Part shown: positions 41,434 through 52,022 of the stretch, piece by piece
Position numbering within the stretch: the first letter of the stretch is position 1
Layout: each line of letters begins with the position of its first letter
DNA from: Saccharomycopsis phalli
Taxonomy: Eukaryota; Ascomycota; Saccharomycetes; Ascoideales; Saccharomycopsidaceae
Direction of reading: 5' to 3'
NCBI GenBank assembly: GCA_020342235.1
Contig: CP073213.1
Coordinates: 164,501-228,500, forward strand
Length of the DNA: 64,000 nucleotides
Made by a program: the position numbers and the translations under genes
Notes under the pieces: generated by a model
The model's database searches: none
Told to the model about the DNA's origin: nothing
Seen by the model: the letters and a program-made list of their open reading frames with translations, nothing else

Positions 41434-42528
41434 CTACTTGTTGCCATATGCCCTGGTAGCATACTTCCCATTGGCAACAATGATATCTTGCGGACGATAA
41501 TCATACTTCTCGCTAAAGTAGCTCTGCAAGATATTCTTCACACCAAGAGCATAGCGCTCCTGGGCATCAATCGACGTCCCGCTCATGTGAGGTGTCATGG
41601 CATTGCCTCCACCACGAGAATTGGTCATGGTGCGCCATGGGTGATTCTCTGGCGCCGGTTGCGGGAACCACACGTCTCCACCATATCCCCGGATCTTTCC
41701 CTCGGCCAACGCCTCGACCACCGCGTCGGTCTGTACAATGGCCCCACGAGCAGTGTTGATGAGCCAGGCACCCGGCTTCACCTTGCTGAACAACTGCCGG
41801 TCAAACAAGCCGCGGGTCCCCTCGTGCAACGGACAGTTGATGGTGATGATATCTGACTGGGCCACGAGATCGTCCAAGCTTTCGACTCGCCGCGCGCCAA
41901 CTTTGTCCTCGAGCTCCTTTGATAATGGCTGGTAGTCGTAGTACAACAACTGCTTTGGGTTGAACGCAACAAGCCGCTCAAGGACTCGATATCCAATGCG
42001 CCCGGCGCCGACAGTGGCAATTGTCTTGCCCTCGATGTCATACGAGTCACGGGCAACGGCAGCAACATCCCACTTTCCCAGGGCGACCTGCTCATGCGCC
42101 GGGACAAAGTTGCGCACCAAGTTCAACATCGTCATGATGACGTGCTCGGCGACAGACACTACGTTTGAGCCAGTAACCTCGAGCACCGAGATCTTCTTCT
42201 CGTTGGCAGCGTCCAAATCAACGTGGTCCGACCCGACCCCAGCCGTGACACAGAGCTTCAACTTCTTGGCCTTGTCAAGCCGCTCCTTAGTAAGATATCC
42301 TGGGTGGAATGGCGTGGTGATGACCACGTCTGCGTCGACAATCTGGCGGTCCAACTCCGAGTCAGGTCCCTCCTTGTCGCTGGTGGTCACCAAAGTGTGG
42401 CCCTCGTCCGCGAGCCATTTTGCAAGCCCTAGCTTGTTTTCAATGGTGCCAAGCAATTTCTTTTCCTCTGCTGCGTGCTTTCCGCCCTTGTAGAGCACAA
42501 GCAAGATTTTCTGAGCGGTTTTTGTCAT
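41434..42528 (-). CDS. FDH1: NAD-dependent formate dehydrogenase
   Basis: 364 residues from the ATG at 42528, the same length as yeast formate dehydrogenases; an in-frame ATG 19 codons upstream would add an unconserved extension. It oxidises formate to CO2 with NAD+ in the cytosol. The substrate segment [24 protein letters not shown], the NAD fold [22 protein letters not shown] with the catalytic arginine region, and the late MTPHMSGTS with catalytic His are all present, as is QPAPENHPW. In methylotrophic yeasts it handles formate from methanol; in others it detoxifies formate from one-carbon metabolism. Its neighbours do not show which applies here. Confidence 0.95.
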   Translation of the reverse strand: MTKTAQKILLVLYKGGKHAAEEKKLLGTIENKLGLAKWLADEGHTLVTTSDKEGPDSELDRQIVDADVVITTPFHPGYLTKERLDKAKKLKLCVTAGVGSDHVDLDAANEKKISVLEVTGSNVVSVAEHVIMTMLNLVRNFVPAHEQVALGKWDVAAVARDSYDIEGKTIATVGAGRIGYRVLERLVAFNPKQLLYYDYQPLSKELEDKVGARRVESLDDLVAQSDIITINCPLHEGTRGLFDRQLFSKVKPGAWLINTARGAIVQTDAVVEALAEGKIRGYGGDVWFPQPAPENHPWRTMTNSRGGGNAMTPHMSGTSIDAQERYALGVKNILQSYFSEKYDYRPQDIIVANGKYATRAYGNK

Positions 42529-42694
42529 GTCTAGGGAGTGATTGAGCAAGGGTGGGTTTATATACAAATGCAAGCGGGGAAGCAACGATCTGCATGGAGC
42601 AAAGGAGTGAAGCGGTAAGACAATAGGGATGAAGGAAGGATGGAAGGAGACATGGGGAAGGTGGGGTGATTTATGGGGAGACTAGGATATTGAA

Positions 42695-42848
42695 TGGGAG
42701 CAAGAAAACTGAGTCAATGTTAGTACAACAATATTGAGTCAATGTTATTAAACAATTTCGAATCAATGTTACTAAACAATATCGAATCAATGTTACTAAA
42801 CAATATCGAATCAATGTTACTAAACAATTTCGAATCAATGCAATATTG
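42695..42848. repeat. 24-bp tandem repeat upstream of FDH1
   Basis: Five to six units of AATCAATGTTACTAAACAAT plus WTCG, with units at 42761, 42785, 42809 and 42833 exactly 24 bp apart. It lies in the likely promoter region of FDH1. Confidence 0.88.
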
Positions 42849-43420
42849 CAGTCATCTGAAATCTCCGTGCACCAATGGAAAATTAAATTGCCAAGTAATT
42901 ATGCACCTATGACACATGGAAATATATTCGTGGGCTAGAGCAATTCTTCAATAATTTTAAAGCTACAGAACATCATTCATATTGGCACAATTCTGAATTT
43001 GGTAAATACCTTGTCCAAGTAGTACACCAGCCAGGGTCCACCAAAAAGTCCAGACCACCACCTAGCTGCATGTCATGTGTCATGTCAATGGGTGATTACT
43101 TGGTTGGCTGGTATGTGCTTATTTATTCCAATGTAATTGTTAACTCGTTCCTCAATTCAAACCTTGTCTGATTGCATTTTCAATTTTTTCTCATTAATAT
43201 ATTTCATTTCATTCACCTCCATTTCAAATCTCATTTTGGAAACCATCCAATGCCCATTGTAATTCAATCCTCTACACGACGCTTGCCTCTCAGCAAAACA
43301 CAAAATCTTGCAACATCCATGGTCACTACTCTCTCTAATATTGATATATTATAGCTAGCTCGTGACTATATATGCCCCGGTCTCACGCCCCGAGACTCAC
43401 ACAAAAACACCACTTCCCCA

Positions 43421-45124
43421 CTAGAAAACGCTAGTCTCAGTCAAATCCCGCGTATATTCGTCTCGCCCATCGTCATAGTCATCGCTATCAGTGTCACTCT
43501 CATACTCCTCGTTCAACTCACTCCACTGAATAGTCATCTCCTCCACCAACTTTCCAGACTTATTCAACATCAACGGGTCAAAAGGAAAGTACGCCAAACC
43601 GTCAATAAACTCCTGGAATCCGTGGAACTGGATCTTGCTGGCAAGCATGCGGTATTGGTCTCTACGGTTATGGTCGATAATCGAAAAACAGTACGTAATG
43701 TTTTCCTGGTGGGCAATCTTGGCAAACATAAGCACCACAGTCTCGTTGCAGTACTTCAACGGGTTAAACTGTGTCAAGATCGACTTGGAGAAAAACTGGT
43801 CGACGTCGCACTCCCATTGCCCATTTTCCTTGAGGAGAACATGCCGGAAACAAAATATATACATCAACCCTTGGAAGACTGCATAGAACAACCGGAACCG
43901 CTCCATGCCACCACCATCATTTACCTCTGCCTCCCTCTCCTCAATAAACCGATTCAACCATCCCACCAAGTAACTCACCATAAACACAACCTGCGCCCGG
44001 GTCACGTGCTTGGCGCGTGCCAAGTATGATGCCAAGTACTGGCTGCACTTGAACCGGAGGTCCAACGGCCGGTCGTGGGAAAAAATATAGTCCACCAAGC
44101 TCACTAGGAAGCCATCGATAAGTTCGGGCAGTTTCTGTGAAACATAAAATATGATAAACTGGATGCAGCGCGTGTTGTTGGTCGACAAAATATGCGACTT
44201 GAATACTGCAAGCAAGCTGTGGAACACTCGGAGTGGGTCTTTGTTACCATCCAACTGATGGATTATCGCCATCATAATGCTATCCAACTTGTCACTCAAC
44301 TGGTCAATGCTTAGAGAATTTTCTAGCACATGAACCGAGCCTTCATCCTCATTGTCACTTTCTTCTTCGTCATCCTCCTCGTCATCCTCAATATCTTCAT
44401 CCTCAATCTCCTCCTCCTCGTCCAACTCGTTCTTCAACTCTACATCTAACTGAATACAGTACTCCACTACCACTGTCAATACCTGGAATCTACTTTCAGG
44501 GCAATACTCAACAAACTGGAACAAGTTGTTGACGTAGTTTACCACCTGCAGCTTTTTACAATACTTGTCGGGAAAACTCTTGACCAAGCTCTTGACCAAA
44601 AAACCAACGCTGCTAGGTATCACCCGGATTAAATACTGGAGCACCTCATGGTGCCGCTCAGTGTGGCTCGATACAAAGTCCAGTACCAACCGAAGCACCA
44701 CCTCATTGTACCATCGAGGTATCCCGGATATGAGCACAGACAAAAACCGCACATACTGTCGTGCAAACTCGTCCTCTGAGCCCCAGTCAGGGATCCTGAG
44801 AATCGCATATATAATCAGGGTGCTCTGTTTGTTATCAAGCTTGCTAATGTCGTTCGTGAGTCCTTTGATGATAACAGCCAAATTGGCATACAGAATCGCG
44901 TCCAGCGCACTCCGTGGGAGTGTCATTTTCGCTGTCAACACCTCAAGCGCCCCAGTATCATTGCTTTCAATCCCGTCAAGTAGACTCTTGACATACGCCA
45001 GGTACATCATATTGGATATCTCTTGGCCGCCAGGGTCGCGGGTCTTGATTCGCTTTTTGATTCTATCCTGAACTGCTGTATCTTCATCCATGGGTATTGT
45101 TCGTTTATTCGTTATAGTTATCAT
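43421..45124 (-). CDS. RRN3: RNA polymerase I initiation factor Rrn3
   Basis: 567 residues, mostly helical HEAT-like repeats, with the acidic low-complexity insert (DEEEEIEDEDIEDDEEDDEE-type, residues about 235-265) that Rrn3 proteins carry. Conserved pieces include DFVSSHTERHHEVLQYLIRVIPS, RFKCSQYLASYLARAKHV and FNPLKYCNETVVLMFAKIAHQ. Rrn3/TIF-IA binds RNA polymerase I and brings it to the core factor on rDNA; the core-factor subunit RRN6 is also in this window, 38 kb away. The C-terminus is again acidic. A start 12 codons later (MDEDTAVQD) is equally possible. Confidence 0.93.
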   Translation of the reverse strand: MITITNKRTIPMDEDTAVQDRIKKRIKTRDPGGQEISNMMYLAYVKSLLDGIESNDTGALEVLTAKMTLPRSALDAILYANLAVIIKGLTNDISKLDNKQSTLIIYAILRIPDWGSEDEFARQYVRFLSVLISGIPRWYNEVVLRLVLDFVSSHTERHHEVLQYLIRVIPSSVGFLVKSLVKSFPDKYCKKLQVVNYVNNLFQFVEYCPESRFQVLTVVVEYCIQLDVELKNELDEEEEIEDEDIEDDEEDDEEESDNEDEGSVHVLENSLSIDQLSDKLDSIMMAIIHQLDGNKDPLRVFHSLLAVFKSHILSTNNTRCIQFIIFYVSQKLPELIDGFLVSLVDYIFSHDRPLDLRFKCSQYLASYLARAKHVTRAQVVFMVSYLVGWLNRFIEEREAEVNDGGGMERFRLFYAVFQGLMYIFCFRHVLLKENGQWECDVDQFFSKSILTQFNPLKYCNETVVLMFAKIAHQENITYCFSIIDHNRRDQYRMLASKIQFHGFQEFIDGLAYFPFDPLMLNKSGKLVEEMTIQWSELNEEYESDTDSDDYDDGRDEYTRDLTETSVF

Positions 45125-45446
45125 GTTCTCCTGTAGTTGAAGTAAAAAAACTTTGGCAAATTCTGCGATGGTGCGCGGGCTACAAACCAGTCACAAGACA
45201 TTGACTTGCCCATGGGACAGAATCGGTGGGAAAGAATGCAAAAAAGAAAAGGTGCAATACAGCACATGATTAAATACAGAGATGTAGATAGATAGCTGAT
45301 GGTTATTAAACAATATTAGAGGCGTAGTGGCAATGTGTGATTGTCCATGGTAATTTGTCCTGTAGTATAGTGCATGGATCATGTAATGGCATGTCTGCAA
45401 ATCTAGAACTTGATGAAAAACTTTACACAGGGCTTGTAAAAATAGT

Positions 45447-45522
45447 CACGTGTAATGTTTATGATTTTTCACATCACATCCCGTGATAGTATTGGTATCG
45501 TGATTTCTTCCATTGTCACGTG
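45447..45522. promoter_or_regulatory. Two CACGTG boxes between RRN3 and ILV1
   Basis: GTCACGTGTAATG at 45445 and GTCACGTGACTATG at 45515, in the 473-bp gap between the divergent RRN3 and ILV1 genes. Both are within 155 bp of the ILV1 ATG. Confidence 0.55.
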
Positions 45523-45597
45523 ACTATGCATAATGACGCATATCACATGAGATATTTCACTTGCAAAGATGAGTAATTTTACATCACCTTTGGTACC

Positions 45598-47169
45598 ATG
45601 TCCAAGTTCAATCTTCCAGAGAAAAACATTCTCGCCGACGGCACTCCAGACTATGTCCAGCTCATTTTGACGTCACGTGTGTATGATTTCATCAATGAGA
45701 CTACAGTCACCAAAGCAAACTCGTTATCTTTACGTCTAGGTACCACCATCTTCCTCAAGCGTGAGGACACCACGCCGGTTTTTTCGTTCAAGATCCGAGG
45801 AGCCGCCAACATGGTTGCTAACTTGTCTGAGGAGCAAAAGAAGCGGGGAATTGTCGCCTGTAGTGCTGGAAATCATGCACAAGGCGTGGCGTTTGCTGCC
45901 AACCGGCTCAATATCTCACTGACAATTGTCATGCCCTTAGCCACGCCATCAATCAAATATAAGAACGTCAAGCGTCTTGGTAGTAGCGTTGTGTTGTACG
46001 GAGACGGGTTTGATTCTGCCAAGGAAGAATGCAATCGGCTTGTCACCCAGCAAGGGTTGACAAATATCCCACCATTTGACCACCCATATACCATAGCCGG
46101 TCAGGGAACCATTGCCATGGAACTTGTGCGTCAGGTGCGTAACATGGATGCTATTTTCTTGGCCATTGGTGGTGGAGGGTTGATTGCTGGAGTGGCTTCT
46201 TACATCAAGCGGGTAGCACCACATGTAAAGATCATTGGTGTCGAGACGTTTGATGCGCCAGGAATGAAAGTGGCGTTACAACAAGGTCGTATTGTGCCGT
46301 TGGAAACTGTGGGAAGCTTTGCCGACGGTACTGCGGTCAAAACAGTGGGGTCAGAGACATTCCGATTGTGTCAGAAGTTTGTAGATGACATTGTTTTAGT
46401 GAGCACCGATGAGATTTCTGCTGCCATTAAGGACGTATTTGAGGACACTCGGACCATTGTCGAGCCTTCTGGTGCCCTTTCGGTCGCTGGTGTTAAAAGA
46501 TATGTCCAGGAGCATCTGGAAATTGACCACAGTTCTAAAACATATGTACCAGTACTTTCCGGTGCAAATATGAACTTTGACAGGCTCCGGTTTGTTGCTG
46601 AGCGTGCTGTTCTAGGTGAGGGCAAGGAAGTTTTTATGCTCATTGAGATTCCAGATGTCCCCGGCTCATTTGTCAAGCTTCAACTGATCATCGACCCACG
46701 GTCGGTAACTGAGTTCCTGTACCGGTTCTCTGAACAAAGGCACTCGGAGTTGGGCGCTACCATATATGCTTCCTTTACAGTGCAAGACAGTGCTGTGGAA
46801 ACCAAAGAGGTCATTGGTAAGTTGCGCGACGTTGGGTTTGAGGCGTTTGACATTAGTGACAACGAAATGGCTAAGACACATGGTCGATATATGGTCGGAG
46901 GACATGCCAGCTTACCAAACGAGAAGTTGTTGTCATTTGTGTTTCCTGAAAAGCCAGGGGCCATCACCCAGTTTTTGACAGCCATGAAGAACCGGTGGAA
47001 TTTGACGTTGTTTCATTACCGGAACCATGGAGGTGATGTAGGCAAGGTGTTGGTGGGATTGGACGTTCCAGAAAATGACTGTGACAAGTTGAAGGAGTTT
47101 TTGAGTGACGTCAAGTACGAGTATGAAGATGTGACTGACGATTTTGTTTTGAACAGGGTGTTGAAGTGA
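45598..47169 (+). CDS. ILV1: Threonine deaminase (threonine dehydratase)
   Basis: 523 residues of the biosynthetic type, converting threonine to 2-oxobutyrate for isoleucine. The cofactor lysine is in PVFSFKIRGAANM; the glycine-rich phosphate loop AIGGGGLIAG and SAGNHAQGVAFAA are present. Two ACT-like regulatory domains at the C-terminus (MLIEIPDVPGSFVKLQLII and FVFPEKPGAITQFLTAM) should bind isoleucine and valine. The N-terminus starts only a few residues before the conserved ADGTPDYV segment and shows no mitochondrial presequence, whereas yeast Ilv1 is normally imported into mitochondria. Either an upstream exon was missed or this is a cytosolic form. Codon 374 is CTG (46717-46719), where yeast Ilv1 as I recall it has serine. 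Confidence 0.92.
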   Translation: MSKFNLPEKNILADGTPDYVQLILTSRVYDFINETTVTKANSLSLRLGTTIFLKREDTTPVFSFKIRGAANMVANLSEEQKKRGIVACSAGNHAQGVAFAANRLNISLTIVMPLATPSIKYKNVKRLGSSVVLYGDGFDSAKEECNRLVTQQGLTNIPPFDHPYTIAGQGTIAMELVRQVRNMDAIFLAIGGGGLIAGVASYIKRVAPHVKIIGVETFDAPGMKVALQQGRIVPLETVGSFADGTAVKTVGSETFRLCQKFVDDIVLVSTDEISAAIKDVFEDTRTIVEPSGALSVAGVKRYVQEHLEIDHSSKTYVPVLSGANMNFDRLRFVAERAVLGEGKEVFMLIEIPDVPGSFVKLQLIIDPRSVTEFLYRFSEQRHSELGATIYASFTVQDSAVETKEVIGKLRDVGFEAFDISDNEMAKTHGRYMVGGHASLPNEKLLSFVFPEKPGAITQFLTAMKNRWNLTLFHYRNHGGDVGKVLVGLDVPENDCDKLKEFLSDVKYEYEDVTDDFVLNRVLK

Positions 47170-47474
47170 CTTTTTGCTGTGCAAATTATCTTGATGGCGC
47201 TGAAATGTATTTAGTAACTGTTTTATATTAGCTGTATGTAAGTCGTATCGGCTATATGATTACGTCTCTTGAAGTTTATCTTAACCGGGTTATTCATTTA
47301 TTATAATGAAAATTCGATAAATAGATAGATGATATCTTTTAATTTGTCCTTTTTTTGAATCCCTGGATAAATATGTAGCTTGATAAATCATTTTCTTTGT
47401 TAGGTCTAACTTGTGTTATGCTCAACAGTGGTTGGAATAGGAATAGACTGAACTACAGCAAGAACCATAATTTA

Positions 47475-48150
47475 TGTCGATGTCGAATTCCTCTTCTATT
47501 TAGTGTGACATCGTTACAAACTTATGCTCAGATATTTAGTTAATTATAGATGAGTTTTGTTCCTTTCATAATTGAATAATCGGAATGGTAGTGATGATTG
47601 AATTGATATTCTTCTATATTTTTAATTATTCTTCTATATTTTTAATTATTCTTCTATATTTTTAATTACGGAAATATCACCATTTATAGGACAGATATTC
47701 CCTCATAAGAACCTATCATCATGAGTTTCACATTACGTCACAACTACACATTGTGCCGTCCCGTGAGTACATTCCAACGTAGAATAGGTTCTCCGTTATA
47801 GAAATTATGATTCTTTCAGATTTAATTAGTAGTTTTGTCGTGTTTTAGCGATTTACCGACTGAATCCGTAGATAATAAATATGACTGACCAGTAGTGGCA
47901 CACGTTTTGTCTATAAACAAGTGTGTGGACAAAGCCTGATCATATGTATACTTACAACCGACCTTCTATAAAAGGTGGGAATTCCACTATTACATAGACT
48001 CAATTATCATTTAGCTATCCCACCTATCCGGTTTTTCAATTATGAAAGGAACAAAACTCATCTATAATTAACTAAATATCTGAGCATAAGTTTGTAACGA
48101 TGTCACACTCAATGGACTAGGATTTAGCATCGACAAATATAAAGGAACAA
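47475..48150. repeat. Repeat K composite, copy 2: long inverted repeat
   Basis: The ends at 47503-47580 and 48040-48117 are inverted copies of each other for about 75 bp with very few mismatches, beginning GTGTGACATCGTTACAAACT. Weaker similarity continues outward to the GTCGATG (47477) and CATCGAC (48138) words. Inside lie a 20-bp array (TTCTTCTATATTTTTAATTA, three copies, 47609-47667) and the core TTACCGACTGAATCCGTAGA. The inner units end in AAAGGAACAAAAC. The class is uncertain: a MITE-like element, or two LTR-like units head to head. Confidence 0.7.
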
Positions 48151-48724
48151 AACGATTATTTAAGAAGTTAATAGATATATCATAATTAATCATGGCTAAC
48201 CGTTCCGGTAAATCCAAACTTCAATAAGTTTTTAGAGGTTGTTTTCGTACGAGGGTTGGAGTTTATGTGAGAGACATAGCACCATGGATCCAACTACTTC
48301 TTGCCTATACAACTGGTTTGAAATATGTCAAAAGAATAGTAATACTAAATTCATGAAACTACTACTTGGGGGCCTGGGGATACCACAAATGATAGGCTTG
48401 ATGGTCAGAGTTTGATGTAGCTGTGTCATGCCTAAGTTGCATACATTGTGGCTTGGTAACTTCGCACACGAAACAAAAAGGTTGGAAAGACAATTGGAAA
48501 CTGGCTTGGTAATTAATTTACCAGAACCATTTTATCCTTACTATTACTGAAAAATTTTACCCCTCTTATATCATACATGCGTATTTGTTGGTAATTTACC
48601 ACCAAGAAATCATGGTAGCCCAATAAGTTACCAGGAACCTTCAGGACCTTGAAAAGAATAGTATTCAATTTTTTTAGTATAAAAGACATGCCATTTTTAT
48701 AAATCAACATTAAATAATTCAATA

Positions 48725-49032
48725 ACGCAATTTCAAACTCTCCTTACCATCTTTTCTATTGCTTTAGCAGTTACTGCCACACCAATGGTGAGACTACTAC
48801 TTTGGTTTATTCATTTTTTAACCAATCTGCTACTAATGTCTCTGATGCTATTGATGTGCATGTTGCTCCTGTCGACTCTCAAAACCCTGACAAGGTCCAA
48901 GAAAAAAAATAGAGTAGTAGAATCAAGAATGCCAGTACTGTTGTTGGAATTGCTGGGGAACTTACTGGCATAGCTGCTAATGGTATTAAAATAGCCAACA
49001 CGGATAATGAAAAGAGTAACCAGGCTTCATAA
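48725..49032 (+). pseudogene. Broken small secreted-protein gene, module B
   Basis: It begins with an ACG where the paralogue at 59892 has ATG. The next codons (QFQTLLTIFSIALAVTAT) form a signal peptide nearly identical to that copy. Downstream, in other frames, are pieces such as NQSATNVSDAIDVHVAPVDS and KNASTVVGIAGELTGIAANG ending at a TAA (49032). The frame is interrupted, so this copy is not functional. The family is not recognised. A third fragment is at 55790-55960, also upstream of a GPI-protein copy. Confidence 0.6.
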
Positions 49033-49541
49033 TTAATGCTACTGGCTGACATGGATATACATATAGATTTATAGTATAATTGTAAGCAGTTGTTAGATCC
49101 ACTCTGACCATGGACTACTGCATCACAGGAATATGAGTAGCTGGAATTGTGATATACTTAGAGGGTTTGTCAACATGTCAGACAACTGTATAGACAATTC
49201 TAAGCAGTCGCCATAATAGGCAAGAGCAGCCAGGCGCCCCACACGTTAATATCAAATACCACACATCAACAACAATTAATAAATAAATCGAGGGATTTTC
49301 TAATAATTATTATACTGTCATCGGAAGTTGTATATAACTAAAAGAGAAGCACAAACTGAGACCTGTGATGGATTAGGTACCTGATCTGTGCGTCGTTGGA
49401 CAAATTGGGAAAGCACTACTTTATCAGACGGTAACACATACATGCAAATATATGCACATGCATCCTTACAAGAATTCACTTACAGATGCATATTTAAAAA
49501 GCCCAGCCTTTGCTCTTTTTTTAACCTGCACAACAGTTATA

Positions 49542-50042
49542 ATGAACCCTGTGATTTTCATTCTTTTGATTGGAAGCGTGTTTGCTGACCATTCTTTTTC
49601 AGTATCATCTTACTTGACCACTTATACGAAAATAGGGCTTGATTTGACTGTGTCGGCACCAATTACTACCGTTGCTACTTCCTACGGCCTTACTCAAACC
49701 CTATATATTGGGTTGAATGAAGAATCAGAAGAGCCAATAATGCCTTCTTTGGTGAGTGTAATTACCTCTGGAGGCTCTGTGACTACTATCATGCCGTCGA
49801 ACATTCACGGAAACGTGAGTTTGGCTACGGTTACTTTCGGACAGGGAAATACTAGTCATATTGTTACAGCTACCATTGATATTGCACTGAAATTAAACGG
49901 TTCTTCCGCGAGCGTGTCTTCTTCGTCCGGTTCAGCCTCTTCAAAAGGTGCTGGTGCCGTTGCTCATGGGGTGTTGGACAATAGCTATTACTACATGGCT
50001 TTAGTTTCCGGAGGCCTTGTCGGTATCTTTGCCTTGCTTTAA
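49542..50042 (+). CDS. Small GPI-type cell-surface protein, module B
   Basis: 166 residues, the same length as the module A copy. The signal peptide is MNPVIFILLIGSVFADHS, and the C-terminal GPI-type segment MALVSGGLVGIFALL follows a serine-rich stretch. The central part differs from module A (for example TKIGLDLTVSAPITTVATSY against SIDGLLVTVSAPTSITAISQ), while the segment VSVITSGGSVTTIMPSNIHG and all after it are close to identical. It converges on the module B protease. The function is unknown; the pattern of stable ends and a changing centre is that of a cell-surface protein under diversifying change. Confidence 0.85.
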   Translation: MNPVIFILLIGSVFADHSFSVSSYLTTYTKIGLDLTVSAPITTVATSYGLTQTLYIGLNEESEEPIMPSLVSVITSGGSVTTIMPSNIHGNVSLATVTFGQGNTSHIVTATIDIALKLNGSSASVSSSSGSASSKGAGAVAHGVLDNSYYYMALVSGGLVGIFALL

Positions 50043-50312
50043 TTATAGAATTTTATTCAGTTTATGTCTGTTTTTTATGCTTAACTGTGAATTGTGTATA
50101 GTAGATCTAGAATAAATATCAGGTGAAGTTTTTAATTTGATTGCTGGCAGGATTGTTCAGTTTAATTGTTAGCATTACGAGAACTAATTAATAATGCGAG
50201 CCTGGTGTCAAATTAGACTTAAATTCCAAGTCTTATTATTTCTTTACTAATTAATTAAAACAATACTACACCGGATTTCTACAAAGGTTATAATCAATAA
50301 TAAAACATGACT

Positions 50313-50611
50313 GTCAAAGTTTATATAAGTAGGGGTAAATTAATGACTATGAAGCACTAATATAAACTCTATATATTTTGTTGTTCCTTTAAGATTGAAT
50401 GATTGAATCTAAACCAAAGGTCCTTAAAACGATAGATGTCCTAGGTAGTTTTCTACCTAGCCTTTTATAGTCGCTCCAATGATCCGCGTATGCCGTACGG
50501 AGAGAATATACTCGCCGTACGGCCATAGCAGGTCACTCGTGTTTGATCTACCAGAGTGTACTAATTACATACTACTTTGTGACCAGCTAGTGATCAACTG
50601 GTGATCACGAC
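50313..50611. mobile_element. 299-bp insertion with 8-bp target duplication
   Basis: The sequence ACATGACT occurs on both sides (50305-50312 and 50612-50619). In module A (38740-38747) and in the inverted copy (63090-63097) the same region is uninterrupted with a single ACATGACT, so the empty site is visible twice. An 8-bp duplication is the size made by hAT-type DNA transposons. The ends GTCAAAG and CACGAC are not good inverted repeats, so the family is uncertain. Inside are the palindromes AGGTAGTTTTCTACCT and a pair of CCGTACGG words. It carries no coding capacity. Confidence 0.8.
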
Positions 50612-50618
50612 ACATGAC

Positions 50619-52022
50619 TTATGAAATCAAAGCCATGGCTGTCATAATAGAAACAATGAAATACATTGGCCAATTGACGTTCAAACAAAGTCCAGCATTT
50701 TTTTTCCCGCTGGCAGATGGTGTGGCAGACGAAGATGAAGAAGTAGAACTGCTACTGTTGGTGGAATCAGCAAACCCAAAGTTCGACCCTGCAGAGTTTG
50801 CCTTTGGTTTACCAACAGTGAAAGACGCATTCCCAAGATCAAAGTAAGAGTAGGCATTGTCAAAAAAGGGTACTCCAAACATGGCATTCATAGATCTTGA
50901 AGTTCCATAATAAAAGGGATAAGCACAATACTGTTCTCCATCGATGGTTTGATTTTGGGTCACGTATGGCCATATTGGCACATCAATCGTCACTGAGCTA
51001 TTAGGATCAAAACTAAAAGAAATCAGTGCCTTGGATATTTCCTCACACTTAATAAAGAATGCACCTTTATTCCAAACATAGTTTGAAAATTGCGAAAATA
51101 TCAAACTAGTAACATTCTGTGAGAAACGCATAAAGGGACTACCAGTATCAACATAGTACAGTTCAGGAGCAACCGCCACAGAATGATCACCATTATTAAT
51201 AGTGGCATATGCGGAAACATAATATCCAATATAATTGCCTCCAGACATGAAAGGAACTGTGACTGTATCTCCATCAATCTGTGACATGTCTGGCCGTGCA
51301 CCACCAAACGCAATTGATCCACGTTTACTAGTAGTGTTAAGGTTTACAGCAAATGCAAAATTATCAACAATACCAGAAGTCCATAATTTTCGAGGTAGGT
51401 TATCGTACTGAACCCGAAACTCAGCTGCTCTTAGAGCAGATGTCTCCAACGTCCGAGGTCCAAGACCGAGATTGTTCGCTGCACTACCCTCGTGAATTGT
51501 CGCAAAAACCGCACCTTTAACTTCAGTGCCAAGCAAGTTGATCGTATCATTCACATACTCTCCATAGGCGAATGTATCTGCATTACCAAATACTACAAAA
51601 CATTCCATTCCAGTTTTAATTAATGACTTGGAACTTGAAGGGTCAAACAATTGGTCACAATTAACAAATTTCGAATCGTCTGTCGTGATCCCTTGACTGA
51701 TGAATGTAAGATTTCCCACATTTCCGTAATTATATTTGTAAAACAAATCAATCAATTTATCATTTCTTTTCCGAATGACGGAAGTGTTGGAGCAAAATGG
51801 AGTGGGTGAAGACCAAATGGTCAAATCAGATGCGCCAGTGTCAATTCTAGCTCTGGTGGTGAAGTTTTCGCTTCCAAGTCCTATTTCTATTGTCCACAAA
51901 TTACCGCCAAATAAATATTCAGCTGGAACTTCAAGGACACCATTCTTGGCATTTTCTCGCTTGATGATGGTGCCAAAAACCAACAAAGGCGCCAAAATAA
52001 AATTAAGCAAGTATAATTTCAT
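50619..52022 (-). CDS. Yapsin-like GPI aspartyl protease, module B
   Basis: 467 residues, closely similar to modules A and C. The signal peptide, KR site (21-22) and first motif IDTGAS (Asp 61) are conserved. The second motif reads VDTGSPFMRF, still with the catalytic DTG. A Ser/Thr linker precedes a GPI-type C-terminus. A 299-bp insertion sits directly after the stop codon; the duplicated target even includes the last base of the TAA, so the coding frame is intact but the native 3' end of the transcript is displaced. Confidence 0.92.
   Translation of the reverse strand: MKLYLLNFILAPLLVFGTIIKRENAKNGVLEVPAEYLFGGNLWTIEIGLGSENFTTRARIDTGASDLTIWSSPTPFCSNTSVIRKRNDKLIDLFYKYNYGNVGNLTFISQGITTDDSKFVNCDQLFDPSSSKSLIKTGMECFVVFGNADTFAYGEYVNDTINLLGTEVKGAVFATIHEGSAANNLGLGPRTLETSALRAAEFRVQYDNLPRKLWTSGIVDNFAFAVNLNTTSKRGSIAFGGARPDMSQIDGDTVTVPFMSGGNYIGYYVSAYATINNGDHSVAVAPELYYVDTGSPFMRFSQNVTSLIFSQFSNYVWNKGAFFIKCEEISKALISFSFDPNSSVTIDVPIWPYVTQNQTIDGEQYCAYPFYYGTSRSMNAMFGVPFFDNAYSYFDLGNASFTVGKPKANSAGSNFGFADSTNSSSSTSSSSSATPSASGKKNAGLCLNVNWPMYFIVSIMTAMALIS

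Noticed and set aside
47503-48117. Long inverted repeat read as a structured RNA gene
   Set aside because: The arms recur at other places in different arrangements, which fits a mobile repeat rather than a conserved RNA.
50313-50611. Insertion at protease B read as a solo LTR
   Set aside because: Its target duplication is 8 bp and its ends are not TG...CA; the LTR family here makes 5-bp duplications.
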